A DNA stretch of 64,000 bases from Desulfobacteraceae bacterium Eth-SRB1 (GCA_004193555.1 RPGP01000040.1:935127-999126); one strand, 5' to 3'. Counted from the first letter of the stretch, positions 1 to 9,093 are shown. The notes: generated by a model from the letters alone, not told the origin. Numbers and translations: made by a program.

Positions 1-892
1 TGAAATCATGAGAAGAATCAGCAATGGCCAATTGTATGCGCCGGCGCAGGTCGTCGCCTGGATCCCGGCTGTCTTTGACCTGCCTGAAAGTAAGGCCCAA
101 TTCATGGGCAAGACCGCCGTACATAGAACCCGATCCGATGAGCATACCGCTCAGGCCCCAACGCTCACAGAAAGGTTCCTGAACGATTCTCCGTCCACAC
201 CGCTGGGTGGCCAGGAAGTTGGCGGGAGAAAGATCTGCCGCGATTCTATGCCGGTTGTTTTCATGCCCGGAAAGCACGCTGAAACAATGAGACAAATAGT
301 CATTTAATGCATCTGCCGTTCTTGCGGCCTTTTCCGGCTCCGGATTTCCTGAAACAGGAGTAATTTTGGCCATGGCCCGTCCCACAACCATTGGGTCTGA
401 ATCAGAAATATAAGGTGATACCTGGCCATTCATGATCAGGATGGCGTCATTACGGCGGGTCTGGTGAAGCCGGAAGCCGATACCGTGCGCTTCATAGGGC
501 GAGACAGCAGCAAACAGCCGTCCAATCTCCTGGCCACTTCCTTCAATATCATCACGGCCCTGGGTGAGAATTGGCACACCCTTCTGCCAGGTCACACCCG
601 AGAGGTGAGCAAGACACAGGACATCGCTATCATCAAAGGGAACTTTCTCCCCTACGGCCTCAAGGAGTCCACGGCCGGGAAAGGTGTTAAGATCATAACC
701 AAAGAGCAGGTAATGGGCTGTTTCGCTTGGCAGGCATTGTCCCATCAATGCAGTATGAAACAGGCCGTTGCTACCCAACTGAGCTAATCTGTCCAGGTTA
801 GGTGTAGGGGCTGCCTGAAGGGGAGTGCGATTATTGAGAATTTTATAGGACCGATCTCCAAGACCGTCTAAAAGAACAAGAATGATCTTCAT
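1..892 (-). CDS. ApgM-type 2,3-bisphosphoglycerate-independent phosphoglycerate mutase homologue, 3' end outside window
   Basis: The leftward frame is open for 297 codons from an ATG at 892 and runs off the window edge, so the C-terminus is missing. The N-terminus has the metal-binding LDGLGD motif, then TPNLDRLAQLG and the phosphorylatable-serine region LPSETAHYLLFGYD followed by GRGLLEA. This order is that of the archaeal-type cofactor-independent phosphoglycerate mutases, members of the alkaline phosphatase superfamily. The family interconverts 2- and 3-phosphoglycerate using two divalent metals, though some homologues act on other phosphoesters or phosphonates. It is the last visible gene of the leftward series below selB, 161 bases after the isomerase gene. 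A role in central carbon flux is inference. Confidence 0.75.
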   Translation of the reverse strand, partial: MKIILVLLDGLGDRSYKILNNRTPLQAAPTPNLDRLAQLGSNGLFHTALMGQCLPSETAHYLLFGYDLNTFPGRGLLEAVGEKVPFDDSDVLCLAHLSGVTWQKGVPILTQGRDDIEGSGQEIGRLFAAVSPYEAHGIGFRLHQTRRNDAILIMNGQVSPYISDSDPMVVGRAMAKITPVSGNPEPEKAARTADALNDYLSHCFSVLSGHENNRHRIAADLSPANFLATQRCGRRIVQEPFCERWGLSGMLIGSGSMYGGLAHELGLTFRQVKDSRDPGDDLRRRIQLAIADSSHDF

Positions 893-959
893 GCAAGGCT
901 TCCTTAATTCCGCCAAGGCGGGACTCACTCGTAACTATGTTGCTGATTTGGTAAATGTT

Positions 960-1077
960 TACGGTTGTCGGTTCACAGTTCACAGTTTTTTCAACCGTTA
1001 ACCGATAACTGTAAACCGTAAACAGTTACTTTATCCTCTACCTTCCGTTCTTTTCAACCGTGAACGGTTACCTGATT
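960..1077. repeat. Intergenic tracts of alternating 'gttcacagt'/'accgtaaac' repeats
   Basis: This spacer is made of degenerate short words related to GTTCACGGTT and its complement. The same words recur at about 59036-59065 and 60165-60250 and before 21840. They form weak inverted repeats. I see no gene here. Confidence 0.5.
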
Positions 1078-1854
1078 TGCTTGTCTTAAATAGTCATCTA
1101 CGATCTTCCTGGTTTTTAATAAACCCTCGGGCTCCCTGATCTCTAAGACCCACCATTTACAACCGATCTCCTGCAGCAACGCGAGACGGTCTTCAATATC
1201 TTCCCTCTTTTCCGGCGGGATATGCCCCTGGCCGGGAATTTCGGTATGGTAAACATGGGCATTAAAAACCCTGTCCGCATGGGGCGAGACAAAATCTTCA
1301 ACGATATATTGCCGGCTCTGCACAGATTCACACGCATACGCATGCCCAATATCCAGGGTGACATCGGCTCCGCTGAGTCGAATCAACTTTTCAAAAAGAT
1401 TCGGTTTGCTCGTCCATCCCCATACCAGGTTTTCAAGACAAACCTTTACTCTTTGCCCGGCCCCGAACTGGACCAGTCGTCTGAGGTTGTCTATGGTTGC
1501 TTCCCATGAGAGAGGTTCGGTTGAATTGTGGCCAAGCCCGATGTGGATGGACATGTATTCACCTCCCACTTTGGCGACAAGGCGGATAATACGGCGAAAA
1601 ATGGTTTCCGCCTTCTCTGCTAAAGCAGGGTCATCGTTGCCCAGGTCTATCTGATGAAATGGACAATGATACCGAACTTCAAGGGGAACTAATATTTCCT
1701 GGTCTTTTGCCCACCTGGATTCCTGCATTGGTGTCTCAGGTAACCGTTCAAGGTCAAATGACCAATCGATCCCCGAAAACCCATGCTCAAGGGCAAAGTC
1801 TCTGACTTTTCCTGTATCAGAAAAAAAATTACACATTACAAGTTTTGGTTTCAT
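1054..1854 (-). CDS. Sugar phosphate isomerase/epimerase-like TIM-barrel protein (AP endonuclease 2 family)
   Basis: The 266-residue protein has the xylose-isomerase-like TIM-barrel layout: an N-terminal strand (KLVMCNFF), a middle segment with MSIHIGLGH, a metal-ligand glutamate in KVCLENLVWGW, the TLDIGHA aspartate/histidine pair, NAHVYHTE, and a late glutamate in WWVLEIRE. In this superfamily these residues bind one or two divalent metals for isomerase, epimerase or AP-endonuclease chemistry. Length is typical. The gene starts 12 bases after the PP-loop-like gene and is probably cotranscribed with it. The sequence alone does not reveal the substrate. An AP endonuclease is less likely because the usual DNA-binding insertions are not evident. 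Confidence 0.7.
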   Translation of the reverse strand: MKPKLVMCNFFSDTGKVRDFALEHGFSGIDWSFDLERLPETPMQESRWAKDQEILVPLEVRYHCPFHQIDLGNDDPALAEKAETIFRRIIRLVAKVGGEYMSIHIGLGHNSTEPLSWEATIDNLRRLVQFGAGQRVKVCLENLVWGWTSKPNLFEKLIRLSGADVTLDIGHAYACESVQSRQYIVEDFVSPHADRVFNAHVYHTEIPGQGHIPPEKREDIEDRLALLQEIGCKWWVLEIREPEGLLKTRKIVDDYLRQANQVTVHG

Positions 1855-1866
1855 ATATTTTTAACC

Positions 1867-2700
1867 TCAACCAAGAACGTCGGCTGCAATTGCTTTATGG
1901 TCAGGTATCTGCCCTGCCACATATGTTTCGATGATCTCTCTTGTCAATGGACATGCAAATTCTTCCAGGTACTTAAGAACCTGCTTTCCGGTTATGCCAA
2001 TGCTCCCATCCAATCTCCGGTAGTTTCCCGAAAGGATGCATCCCAGTTGATCCTTTCCCTGGTCCCACTCAAATCCCAGGATCTCTTTTATGCGATTTCC
2101 CTCTGAGATATGGCGAAGGGGAAAAAACAACCTGATGCCGAATCCCTTTGCAATTTCCTGATAAACTGTCAGGGCTTCGGAAATCTGGTTTATTTTAATT
2201 GATCCATCGTGACTCTCTCTCTCACCTGAAATAATCGGCGCCTTTCCCAAGGCAAGGGCAAGGGGAATGCGGACGCTATGCAGATAGAGATGGCACCCGA
2301 TACAGGGTGTAAAAAAGCCATACTTAGTTATCAGTTCATTTATAAACCGGCCGTTCAGCGCCTGCCAGAAGAGTGGAGATCCAAAAACAAGGGGAGGGTG
2401 AACCCGGATTTCCGGCAGCCGTTTTGAGAGACGTTTCACCGCTTCACCGACACTCGACCATGCCCCGTACTCTGTCCCTGTATAAACATAGGTGGGAAGC
2501 AGATCAGTAAACCCTTCATCTTCAACAGCTTTTACCGCCGCCGCCACACTGTCGCGCCCTGCTATTTCAACGATAGCCAACAGCGACATTGCCCTGTACT
2601 CCTCAACTTTGCGTGAGGGAAAAAGTGGCTCTGGAAAGTCTATTACACATTCCCTTTTATCTCTGTAATACTCCTTTAGCACTGAATCAAGGCCATGCAT
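1867..2700 (-). CDS. Unrecognised protein with PP-loop-like nucleotide-binding motif and CxxC
   Basis: I do not recognise this 277-residue protein with certainty. After about 40 residues comes a hydrophobic strand ending in EIAGRDSVAAAV, which resembles the PP-loop (SGGxDS) of ATP pyrophosphatases that activate tRNA or sulfur-transfer substrates. A CIGCH motif lies near residue 150, SGERESHDG near residue 175, and another Cys in LGCILSG near residue 220. This arrangement recalls PP-loop enzymes with CxxC...C cluster or persulfide sites. It sits between the dehydratase-type activase and the TIM-barrel isomerase, in the operon-like run below selB. A role in sulfur or selenium transfer is speculation from context. 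Confidence 0.4.
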   Translation of the reverse strand: MHGLDSVLKEYYRDKRECVIDFPEPLFPSRKVEEYRAMSLLAIVEIAGRDSVAAAVKAVEDEGFTDLLPTYVYTGTEYGAWSSVGEAVKRLSKRLPEIRVHPPLVFGSPLFWQALNGRFINELITKYGFFTPCIGCHLYLHSVRIPLALALGKAPIISGERESHDGSIKINQISEALTVYQEIAKGFGIRLFFPLRHISEGNRIKEILGFEWDQGKDQLGCILSGNYRRLDGSIGITGKQVLKYLEEFACPLTREIIETYVAGQIPDHKAIAADVLG

Positions 2701-2836
2701 TTGTTTTTACCCCGGTTGCACTACTGGATTTCATTGATGAGAGCACAAATACAAAATGATTTGGATAATTTCAACAAAAAACGGGTATCCTTCCCGGAAT
2801 TTGCAGGAAGAAGGTTAGTCATCGCACCCGTCATTA

Positions 2837-3586
2837 TCACTTGCGTTCATCTGCAAGCAAAGCTGCGCCCAGTGCTCCCACCATCTGTGGGTTTTGGGGA
2901 ACAGTTATCTTTTGTCCAAGCGCATCTTCCAGCAAGTTGCACATGCATGAGTTTTTGGCTACGCCGCCGGCAAAGAAAATATTGCCGTCAGGACACACTC
3001 TTTTCAGCATGCCAACAGCACGCCGCACAACAGAAGCATGAAGCCCCAGTGCGATTTCGCGGCGATCTTCTCCTTTTGCCACAAGAGAGGTAACTTCCGA
3101 TTCCGCAAATACGGTGCACATGCTGCTGATTTGAATATCTTTCGTTGCCTTGAGCGCCTCTGCTCCAAATTGATCCAGCCCGAAGCCAAGAGCATGTGCC
3201 ATGATCTCAAGAAATTTGCCTGTTCCCGCGGCACAACGGTCGTTCATCTCAAACTTCATTACTTTCCCGTTTTCATTAAGGGCTATTGCTTTGCTGTCCT
3301 GCCCGCCAATATCCAGTATCGTCCTGACATCAGGGAAAAGGGCGTTTGCGCCCACAGCATAAGCCTTGATCTCGGTAACCGTCGGCGTATCAAAAGAAAG
3401 TTCAAAAAGATGCCGGCCATAACCGGTGGCCATAATATGGTCATGTTCCACACCTTTAAGAAGCTTCCTGGCCTGCGCCATTGGGTCAAAGCCGGAATCG
3501 GCCTGCTTCGTTTCGATAATTTCACAGTTTTCCAACACCACCAGTTCAATACTGCGGGAACCGATGTCTATACCGGCATATCTCAT
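2837..3586 (-). CDS. Acyl-CoA dehydratase activase-family ATPase (BadF/BadG/BcrA/HgdC type)
   Basis: The 249-residue protein has the ASKHA-ATPase start YAGIDIGSRSIELVV, a central DIGGQDSK phosphate-binding motif, and NDRCAAGTGKFLE with the cluster cysteine, followed by a second cysteine in SSMCTVFAESEV. In this family the two cysteines of a homodimer hold one [4Fe-4S] cluster at the interface. ATP hydrolysis drives low-potential electron transfer to a partner [4Fe-4S] or double-cubane protein. The partner is the upstream gene, which ends 21 bases before this start. Length matches the single-domain activators. I infer that the two form an ATP-driven reductase pair of the YjiL/YjiM kind. Confidence 0.85.
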   Translation of the reverse strand: MRYAGIDIGSRSIELVVLENCEIIETKQADSGFDPMAQARKLLKGVEHDHIMATGYGRHLFELSFDTPTVTEIKAYAVGANALFPDVRTILDIGGQDSKAIALNENGKVMKFEMNDRCAAGTGKFLEIMAHALGFGLDQFGAEALKATKDIQISSMCTVFAESEVTSLVAKGEDRREIALGLHASVVRRAVGMLKRVCPDGNIFFAGGVAKNSCMCNLLEDALGQKITVPQNPQMVGALGAALLADERK

Positions 3587-3607
3587 ATAGTTTTCTATAT
3601 CCTTTGA

Positions 3608-4885
3608 CTATTTCAATAACTCCACAAATGCCTCTACCCTGGTCTTGAGCTGCCCGACATCCTCCATGCTGTAATCGGTGTCAATCCGAAGGCAGGGGAT
3701 ATTCTTTGCCTCAAGGGCCTTTTCCACAGGCATGGCCTCCATGAGATAGGGCTGGCAGAATTGCAGACCATAATGGATGACACCATCTGCTTTGTAGGTC
3801 TTGGCCATTTCAACAATGTGGTCAAGCCGGTCAGGGTTGGGTGTGAAGATGGCACAGTCCACTTTGAAATAACGGTCAACAATGCTGTCCATGAGTTCTT
3901 CCACCGTGTTGCCTGTATCATCGGTCAGGTTGCGGACGCCCCGTTCTCCGACGCATGATTCTTCTCCCACAATGACAGCGCCGGATGTTTCTATGATCCA
4001 TGGGAGCTTCCAGTTGGGAACGGCCATGGGACAGCCTGATAAAAGGACCCTTGGGGTTTCCTTCGGGAAAACGCCTTCGTTATTTCCGATTCGTTTTTCC
4101 AGTTCATCACAGATCTTATTGACCGAATCGGTAAACCGGACAGGATCATCATAAAAGAAGACCTGATTGGCTAACAAGGCATCCAGCCCGGAAATGGGTG
4201 ACGGATCAGCCTTGCGCAAACCGGCGAGCCTATGGATTGCCTTTCTTTTATTATTGACGATCTCAATACCTTTCTTGAGCCTTGCCGCATCAATTGTAAC
4301 CCCTGTAAGTTTCTCAACCGCCTCCTTAAAGCGCAAATATTCCGCTTTCATAAGGGCTCTTCCTTCAGCGGATTTTACCTGTGGTATATCCATTACATAC
4401 AGGTTGGGAACGAGATTAGTTAATGTCTCATAGGACTTCTTTTTTCCGTCACAGGTGTTTTCCCCTACAATCATGTCAGCAGATTCGAGGTAGGGACAGA
4501 CCTTCCCCAGCTTGAACCCAAAGGCCGACTTGATCAAAGAGCAAGTATTGCGTGGCAGAAGCTTTTCCACTTCCTCTGTGGCAAAATCGGCTCCTGTGCA
4601 GAGGCCAACCAGAGTAGCATCCGCGGCACGCACAATCTCTTCCGGCACAAAGACACAGAAAGACCCGATTACTTTTCGACCAGCCGCCTTTTCATCCAAC
4701 AGTTCCTTAATACGCAGGCCATGAACTTCGCTCATTACAAAATCAAAGTATCCCATGCCTTCGGGTCGATCCTTCTGGGCCAGATAGATATCCTGGTAAC
4801 CTTTACCCAGCACTTCAAGCAGTGCATCATGCGCCGCAAGATCCAAACCTAAACTTTCCCACATACTTGTGTAATCTTCGCTCAT
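3608..4885 (-). CDS. 2-hydroxyacyl-CoA dehydratase-like (double-cubane cluster) reductase
   Basis: The 425-residue protein belongs to the HgdB/FldC-like superfamily. Conserved cysteines occur in GSFCVFVPEE, VGLCTGADF, PRNTCSLIKS, KVCPYL and GENTCDGKKK. The C-terminal half has GCPMA, GEESCVGER and HYGLQFCQPY. A single gene of this size without a second dehydratase subunit fits the homodimeric double-cubane-cluster proteins (YjiM-like), which take electrons from an ATP-dependent activase and reduce small molecules. The activase lies immediately downstream. The start is 8 bases below the end of the broken selB, so selC, selB and this pair are probably one transcript. The natural substrate is unknown. 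Confidence 0.8.
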   Translation of the reverse strand: MSEDYTSMWESLGLDLAAHDALLEVLGKGYQDIYLAQKDRPEGMGYFDFVMSEVHGLRIKELLDEKAAGRKVIGSFCVFVPEEIVRAADATLVGLCTGADFATEEVEKLLPRNTCSLIKSAFGFKLGKVCPYLESADMIVGENTCDGKKKSYETLTNLVPNLYVMDIPQVKSAEGRALMKAEYLRFKEAVEKLTGVTIDAARLKKGIEIVNNKRKAIHRLAGLRKADPSPISGLDALLANQVFFYDDPVRFTDSVNKICDELEKRIGNNEGVFPKETPRVLLSGCPMAVPNWKLPWIIETSGAVIVGEESCVGERGVRNLTDDTGNTVEELMDSIVDRYFKVDCAIFTPNPDRLDHIVEMAKTYKADGVIHYGLQFCQPYLMEAMPVEKALEAKNIPCLRIDTDYSMEDVGQLKTRVEAFVELLK

Positions 4886-4893
4886 TTTCCCTC

Positions 4894-6773
4894 CTATCTG
4901 TTTTGTAAAACTCGTTCATTCCCTTTTCTTGAAGTAAAACCAATTTTATCCAGATAATCAAAAACCGGAACACCACCCCACCTGCCGTAACCCAGAATCT
5001 CTTTACTGTCAGCAAGGGTAATGCTTCCTTTTTGTAAAATGAATTTTTTCACATTTTTCTTTATCTCTTCCAGCGCATCGAGAGATAAGAACCGTCTATC
5101 GCTCAGGCGGATCAATTTTTTCTGAAAATACAGATAATTAAGCAACTTTTGTATTTCATCCTTTTCAAATTTTTTATCATGCAACTTCCATATTGTATCG
5201 GCGCTGAAAGGAACGACACCCGACTTTTGGGCATAATCGAGGAGTAGCGTGATAAGCTGCTGCCGCTGTTCGGAAAATTTGCCTTTGAGATTTTGGAACT
5301 GAAATCCGCCGTCTATCTTCATCAGGCTGCCTTCACCGCACAGTTCGGAGAGCATTTTTTGAAGCAGCGCTTCATCAAAAGATGTTTCCAGTTTGCCTGC
5401 AATTTCTGCGGCATTTAAGTTCTTTTTTAATGGATTTTGCCTGATTACATTCTCAATAGTATTTAGAATCTCTTTTTTCCCTGAATTATAATAATTTTTC
5501 TTAAAAGCCCCTTGACCTTTAAAATATATAAATTCACCTTTGCCGACTCTTGAACTGATTTCCGCCTCAAAGCCGGTAAAGGAAAGACCTGTAGCCTGGG
5601 ATATATCCCTGGCGGTGATAAGCCGTTTGTAGTTTCTGCTGAAAAAACGATCCACAAATTCCTTTATATCGCCTGATTGGAGAGCGGTCAGATAGGGGGT
5701 TACGGCCCGGGCTTTGACTTTACGGTACTTCTCATGTGGAATTTCCAGAATTTTCCCCCCGGCAATGACGGTATTAACATTCAAAGGTGAAATTACGAAT
5801 GGATCCTTTGGAAGAGCGGCAACCGGCTTCATTATGCGAAACTGAACCAGTCCTCTTTCACCCGGTTCAAGTTGTTCCTTCTCCATAATGACCGCCATGG
5901 CATTTGTGATGGAAGTTCCCAGATAGAGCTTTACCCTTTGCCGATTTCTGATCGGATTTTTTGCACTTTGAAGCATATGTAGATCCACGTTCAGAATGTA
6001 CGTCGGATTGACCGTTCCCGGCTTTGCCAGGACCATTCCACGATTTATCTCCTTCAGTGAAACCTTGTGAAGGTTGATGCCTACACGCTGACCGGGAAAG
6101 GCCTCGTGGCCTTTCCTGTGGTGCGTCTCTAATGAACGCGCCCTGGTTTCAATGCAGGATGGCAGGAGATGGAGCCAGTCATCCTGCCTGATGGTCCCCG
6201 AGAGAACTGTCCCGCTGGCCACGGTCCCGAAGCCTGCGAAACTCTTCACCTGATCGATCCAAAGCCGAAAAGGGGAGTGATGGTCTTTCGGATTTCATCC
6301 AGACCTCTCCGGTCGATGGAGGAAAAACGGATAACCGGCTTTCCATCTAAAAATTTACCATCCAATGTTTCTCTGATTTCAAGCTCGGCCAGCTCCAGGA
6401 TATCCTCATCCACCAGGTCTGCCTTGCTCAAAACAATGAAACCGTCTTGAACTCCGAAGAAATCGAGGATTTGGATATGTTCCAGTGTCTGTGGCATCAC
6501 CCCGTCATCTGCAGCCACAACCAGAATAGCCATATCCACACTGCATAAACCACGAATGGTATTTTTAAGAAAATCGGTATGGCCAGGAACATCCACCAAG
6601 GCGATCTGTGCTCCTGCAGGCAGGTTAAGGGGCGCAATCGCTGATTCTATTGACAAACCACGTGCCTTTTCTTCCTGCAGTCGATCCGTATTAATGCCGG
6701 TCAGGCATCGGACAAGGGCGGATTTTCCATGGTCCACATGACCGGCCACTCCTATTGTAATGTGTTTATCCAT
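4894..6773 (-). pseudogene. selB: selB copy 1: Sec-specific elongation factor gene split by a deletion and frameshift
   Basis: The first part (6773 to 6246) encodes the GTPase domain: GHVDHGKSALV, the G3 motif DVPGHTDF with its canonical histidine, and SKAD. It ends with a stop soon after RRGLDEIRK. The rest (6249 to 4894, 451 residues) is in another frame and encodes domains II-III and the C-terminal winged-helix repeats. The intact paralogue has about 15 residues between DEIR and PFRLWID. Here only about two remain, in a shifted frame, so roughly 40 bases are missing at the G-domain/domain II linker. Downstream codons remain well conserved, so the lesion is recent, or the sequence is misassembled, or the halves are made separately from the GTG at 6249. 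No ribosome binding site is visible at that GTG. Confidence 0.85.
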
Positions 6774-6798
6774 CAGGCTTTACTTTTAATTTTCGTTC

Positions 6799-6890
6799 TG
6801 GAAGGGGCAAGGGGAATCGAACCTCCTCCCCGTTTTTCAGACGGGGCCAACGGTTTTGAAGACCGCGGGGCGCCCAGCACCATTGCCCCT
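6799..6890 (-). tRNA. selC: tRNA-Sec (anticodon TCA), copy 1
   Basis: Read leftward, the gene has an 8-bp acceptor (AGGGGCAA with TTGCCCCT), an anticodon stem closing CTTCAAA with anticodon TCA at 6859-6857, a long variable arm (CCCCGT with ACGGGG) and a T-loop TTCGATT, and it ends in an encoded CCA. The 92-base length and long extra arm mark selenocysteine tRNA. By hand pairing, acceptor plus T-stem total about 12 bp with one mismatch, against the usual 13 in bacteria. selB copy 1 starts 25 bases further on. Confidence 0.93.
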
Positions 6891-6982
6891 GTAAAGGCAT
6901 GTGACAGAGTCTGATCGATTTGTGAAAATGAAAGATGATAAGCGGAAAAGAATAGACGTGATTCTTCGGCCAAACCCTGTGA

Positions 6983-7042
6983 CTACCGAACCCGAGCAGA
7001 ATTATTAAAACTGACTCAGGTAAAGCCGAAAAATTGATACAT
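6983..7042 (-). promoter_or_regulatory. Leader mini-ORF with in-frame UGA ahead of selC copy 1
   Basis: A very strong ribosome binding site (AGGAGGAG) precedes ATG at 7042, which encodes MYQFFGFT and then UGA (7018-7016). If UGA were read as Sec, 10 more codons would follow to a UAG at 6985-6983. The copy before selC 2 has the same eight codons apart from one silent change, the same UGA and the same UAG position. Partial pairing just after the UGA (GAG-CAG with CTG-CTC) could form a small hairpin. I infer a translated leader that senses Sec decoding. Confidence 0.55.
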
Positions 7043-7083
7043 GGATAAGCTCCTCCTCATGGGATAATTGGACAACGACTGAT

Positions 7084-7128
7084 TAATTAAAGAGGAAAGG
7101 CCGATTTGTCAAACTGGAATAACCGATA
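7084..7128 (-). promoter_or_regulatory. Promoter of selC-selB unit 1 inside a shared operator-like motif
   Basis: On the minus strand a perfect -35 TTGACA (7112-7107) is followed after 17 bases by TAATTA (7089-7084). The -35 is embedded in a 28-base motif (7101-7128) that carries CCGAT and CCGATA 22 bases apart on the plus strand. Near-identical copies precede unit 2 and fdhA. The predicted transcript start is about 35 bases before the leader ATG. Confidence 0.65.
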
Positions 7129-7170
7129 CTGAAACGTCTTCTTTAAGGGAAATCCGATAAATGCCTGTTC

Positions 7171-9093
7171 TTATCCCTCTTCTCTTTTTAGCACCCGCTC
7201 GTTTTCCTGTCTGTGTGTAAATCCAATAGCGTCCAGATATTCAAGGACAGGGATTCCTACTGTCCTTCCATATCCCAGGATCTCTTTGCTGTCAGCAAGG
7301 GTGAGTCTCCCTTTCTGCATGATGACTTTCTTTACCCCATCCTTGATCTGTTCCATGGCCTGGGGAGTCAAAAACCGATCATTACTAAAGCGGATCAATC
7401 TTTTTTGATTATGCAGATAATCGAGCAATCTCTGTATTTCATTTTTGTTGAACCTTTTTTTATGAAATTTCCAGAACATATCAGCTCTGAACGGAATAAT
7501 GCCTAAAGACTGCGCATATTCTAACAACAGAGTGATCAGCCTTTCCTGTTCCTTTGAGAGTTTGGCCGAAAGATCCCGGATTTGAAAGCCTCCACCGGTC
7601 TTTATGAGCTTGCCTTCCCGGCAAAGTTCGGCAAGCATCATTTGAAATAGAAACCCATCAATTGAGGGTGACAATCTGGTTTTTATTTCATCCGGTATGA
7701 CTGTAAGTTGAAATGGATTCTCAGACAGGATTTTTTCAACGATCTTCAGCGATCTTTCCTTCAGGGCATCATAACGATTTTTTCCGAAAAAACCGCTGCC
7801 TTCAAAATAGAGAACTTCACCATTCTTAACTCTTGATCTAATCTCTGCCTCAACCCCGTTCTTCTGGAAGCCGGTGTCGCGCGCGATATCAGCAGCCGTA
7901 ACACAAGAAGTGCCATATCTGTCAAAAAAATAGTCAATGACCTGTTTCAGGCGACCATTCTTAATGGCCTTAAGATAGGAAATCGTGGCCGCAGTCCTGG
8001 CCGCCCGATATTTTCCCAACGGAATCTCCAGAACGATCCCTCCACCTATTACGGCGCGAAGGTTTAGAGGGGTGATCACAAAAGGATCTCCCGGTAGAGC
8101 CGGCACAGGCTTTATCAACCGGAACTGGACCAGCCCCCTTTCACCAGGTTCGAGTTGTTCCTTTTCCATAATCACCACGAGGGCGTTTGTGACAGATGTT
8201 CCCAGATATAGCCTTATCCTCTGGTAGTTTTTGATCGGCTTGAGTACACTGTGCAGCGCCTGAAGCTCCACATTGAAAAGGAGACTTGAGATCACCGCTC
8301 CTGGCTCTGCCAGCGCCATTCCCCGCTTTATGTCCTTTAAGGAGATATTGTGAAGGTTAATACCCACCCGCTGCCCCCCAACTGCCTGTTGGACTTTCTG
8401 GTGGTGTACCTCCAAGAACCGCACCCTGGGCTCCTTTTTAGATGGGAGAAGATGAAGTATATTATTCTGCCTGATCTTTCCCGAAAGAATCGTTCCGCTT
8501 ACAACTGTCCCGAACCCTGTAAAGCTTCTTATCTGATCAATCCAGAGGCGGAAAGGAGCGTGTTGGTTTTTGCCGGCTATATTTTCCACCTGTCTCTCAA
8601 TGTTTAGTCGAATCTCATGCAGGCCCCTCCGGTCAATCGCCGAATAGGGAATGATCGGCTTTCCCTCCAGAAAGGTCCCTTTTACCCGGTCCATGATTTC
8701 AAGTTTACCCAATTCCAGTGTTTCATCATCCACCAGATCTGCCTTGCTCAATACAATAAGACCGCTTTTGACCTTGAGGAAGTTGAGTATATTCAGATGT
8801 TCCAGAGTCCCCGGCATTACCCCATCATCTGCTGCCACAACAAGGGTGGCCATGTCCACGTAACTCAGGCCCCGGATGGTATTTTTGAGAAAACCGGTCT
8901 GTCCGGGAACGTCAACCAGGGCAAGCTGTATCCCGGAAAGGAGTTTGAGTGGCGCAACGCCTGATTCTATGGATAGGCCGCGACGCTTTTCCTCCTGAAG
9001 TCGATCCGTATCAATGCCGGTCAAACAGTGGACAAGGGCGGTCTTGCCATGGTCCACATGACCGGCCACACCTATTGTAATGTGTTTTTCCAT
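7171..9093 (-). CDS. selB: Selenocysteine-specific elongation factor SelB (copy 2, intact)
   Basis: The 640-residue protein is full length for bacterial SelB. It has an N-terminal GTPase domain with GHVDHGKTALV, the G3 region DVPGQTGF and G4 SKAD, then EF-Tu-like domains II and III (about residues 175-370), then the winged-helix repeats that bind the SECIS hairpin (about 380-640). SelB carries Sec-tRNA to UGA codons flanked by a SECIS. The histidine normally found in DxPGH, which activates the hydrolytic water in EF-Tu-type GTPases, is glutamine here (codon CAG). The gene starts 31 bases after tRNA-Sec 2. No clear Shine-Dalgarno sequence precedes the ATG, so it may depend on processing of, or coupling to, the tRNA-containing transcript. 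Confidence 0.93.
   Translation of the reverse strand: MEKHITIGVAGHVDHGKTALVHCLTGIDTDRLQEEKRRGLSIESGVAPLKLLSGIQLALVDVPGQTGFLKNTIRGLSYVDMATLVVAADDGVMPGTLEHLNILNFLKVKSGLIVLSKADLVDDETLELGKLEIMDRVKGTFLEGKPIIPYSAIDRRGLHEIRLNIERQVENIAGKNQHAPFRLWIDQIRSFTGFGTVVSGTILSGKIRQNNILHLLPSKKEPRVRFLEVHHQKVQQAVGGQRVGINLHNISLKDIKRGMALAEPGAVISSLLFNVELQALHSVLKPIKNYQRIRLYLGTSVTNALVVIMEKEQLEPGERGLVQFRLIKPVPALPGDPFVITPLNLRAVIGGGIVLEIPLGKYRAARTAATISYLKAIKNGRLKQVIDYFFDRYGTSCVTAADIARDTGFQKNGVEAEIRSRVKNGEVLYFEGSGFFGKNRYDALKERSLKIVEKILSENPFQLTVIPDEIKTRLSPSIDGFLFQMMLAELCREGKLIKTGGGFQIRDLSAKLSKEQERLITLLLEYAQSLGIIPFRADMFWKFHKKRFNKNEIQRLLDYLHNQKRLIRFSNDRFLTPQAMEQIKDGVKKVIMQKGRLTLADSKEILGYGRTVGIPVLEYLDAIGFTHRQENERVLKREEG

Noticed and set aside
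6773..6973. ORF of 66 residues overlapping tRNA-Sec 1 (and the 60-residue counterpart at 9117-9299)
   Set aside because: It reads across the tRNA. Differences between the two copies are mainly at first and second codon positions, so nothing suggests protein selection.
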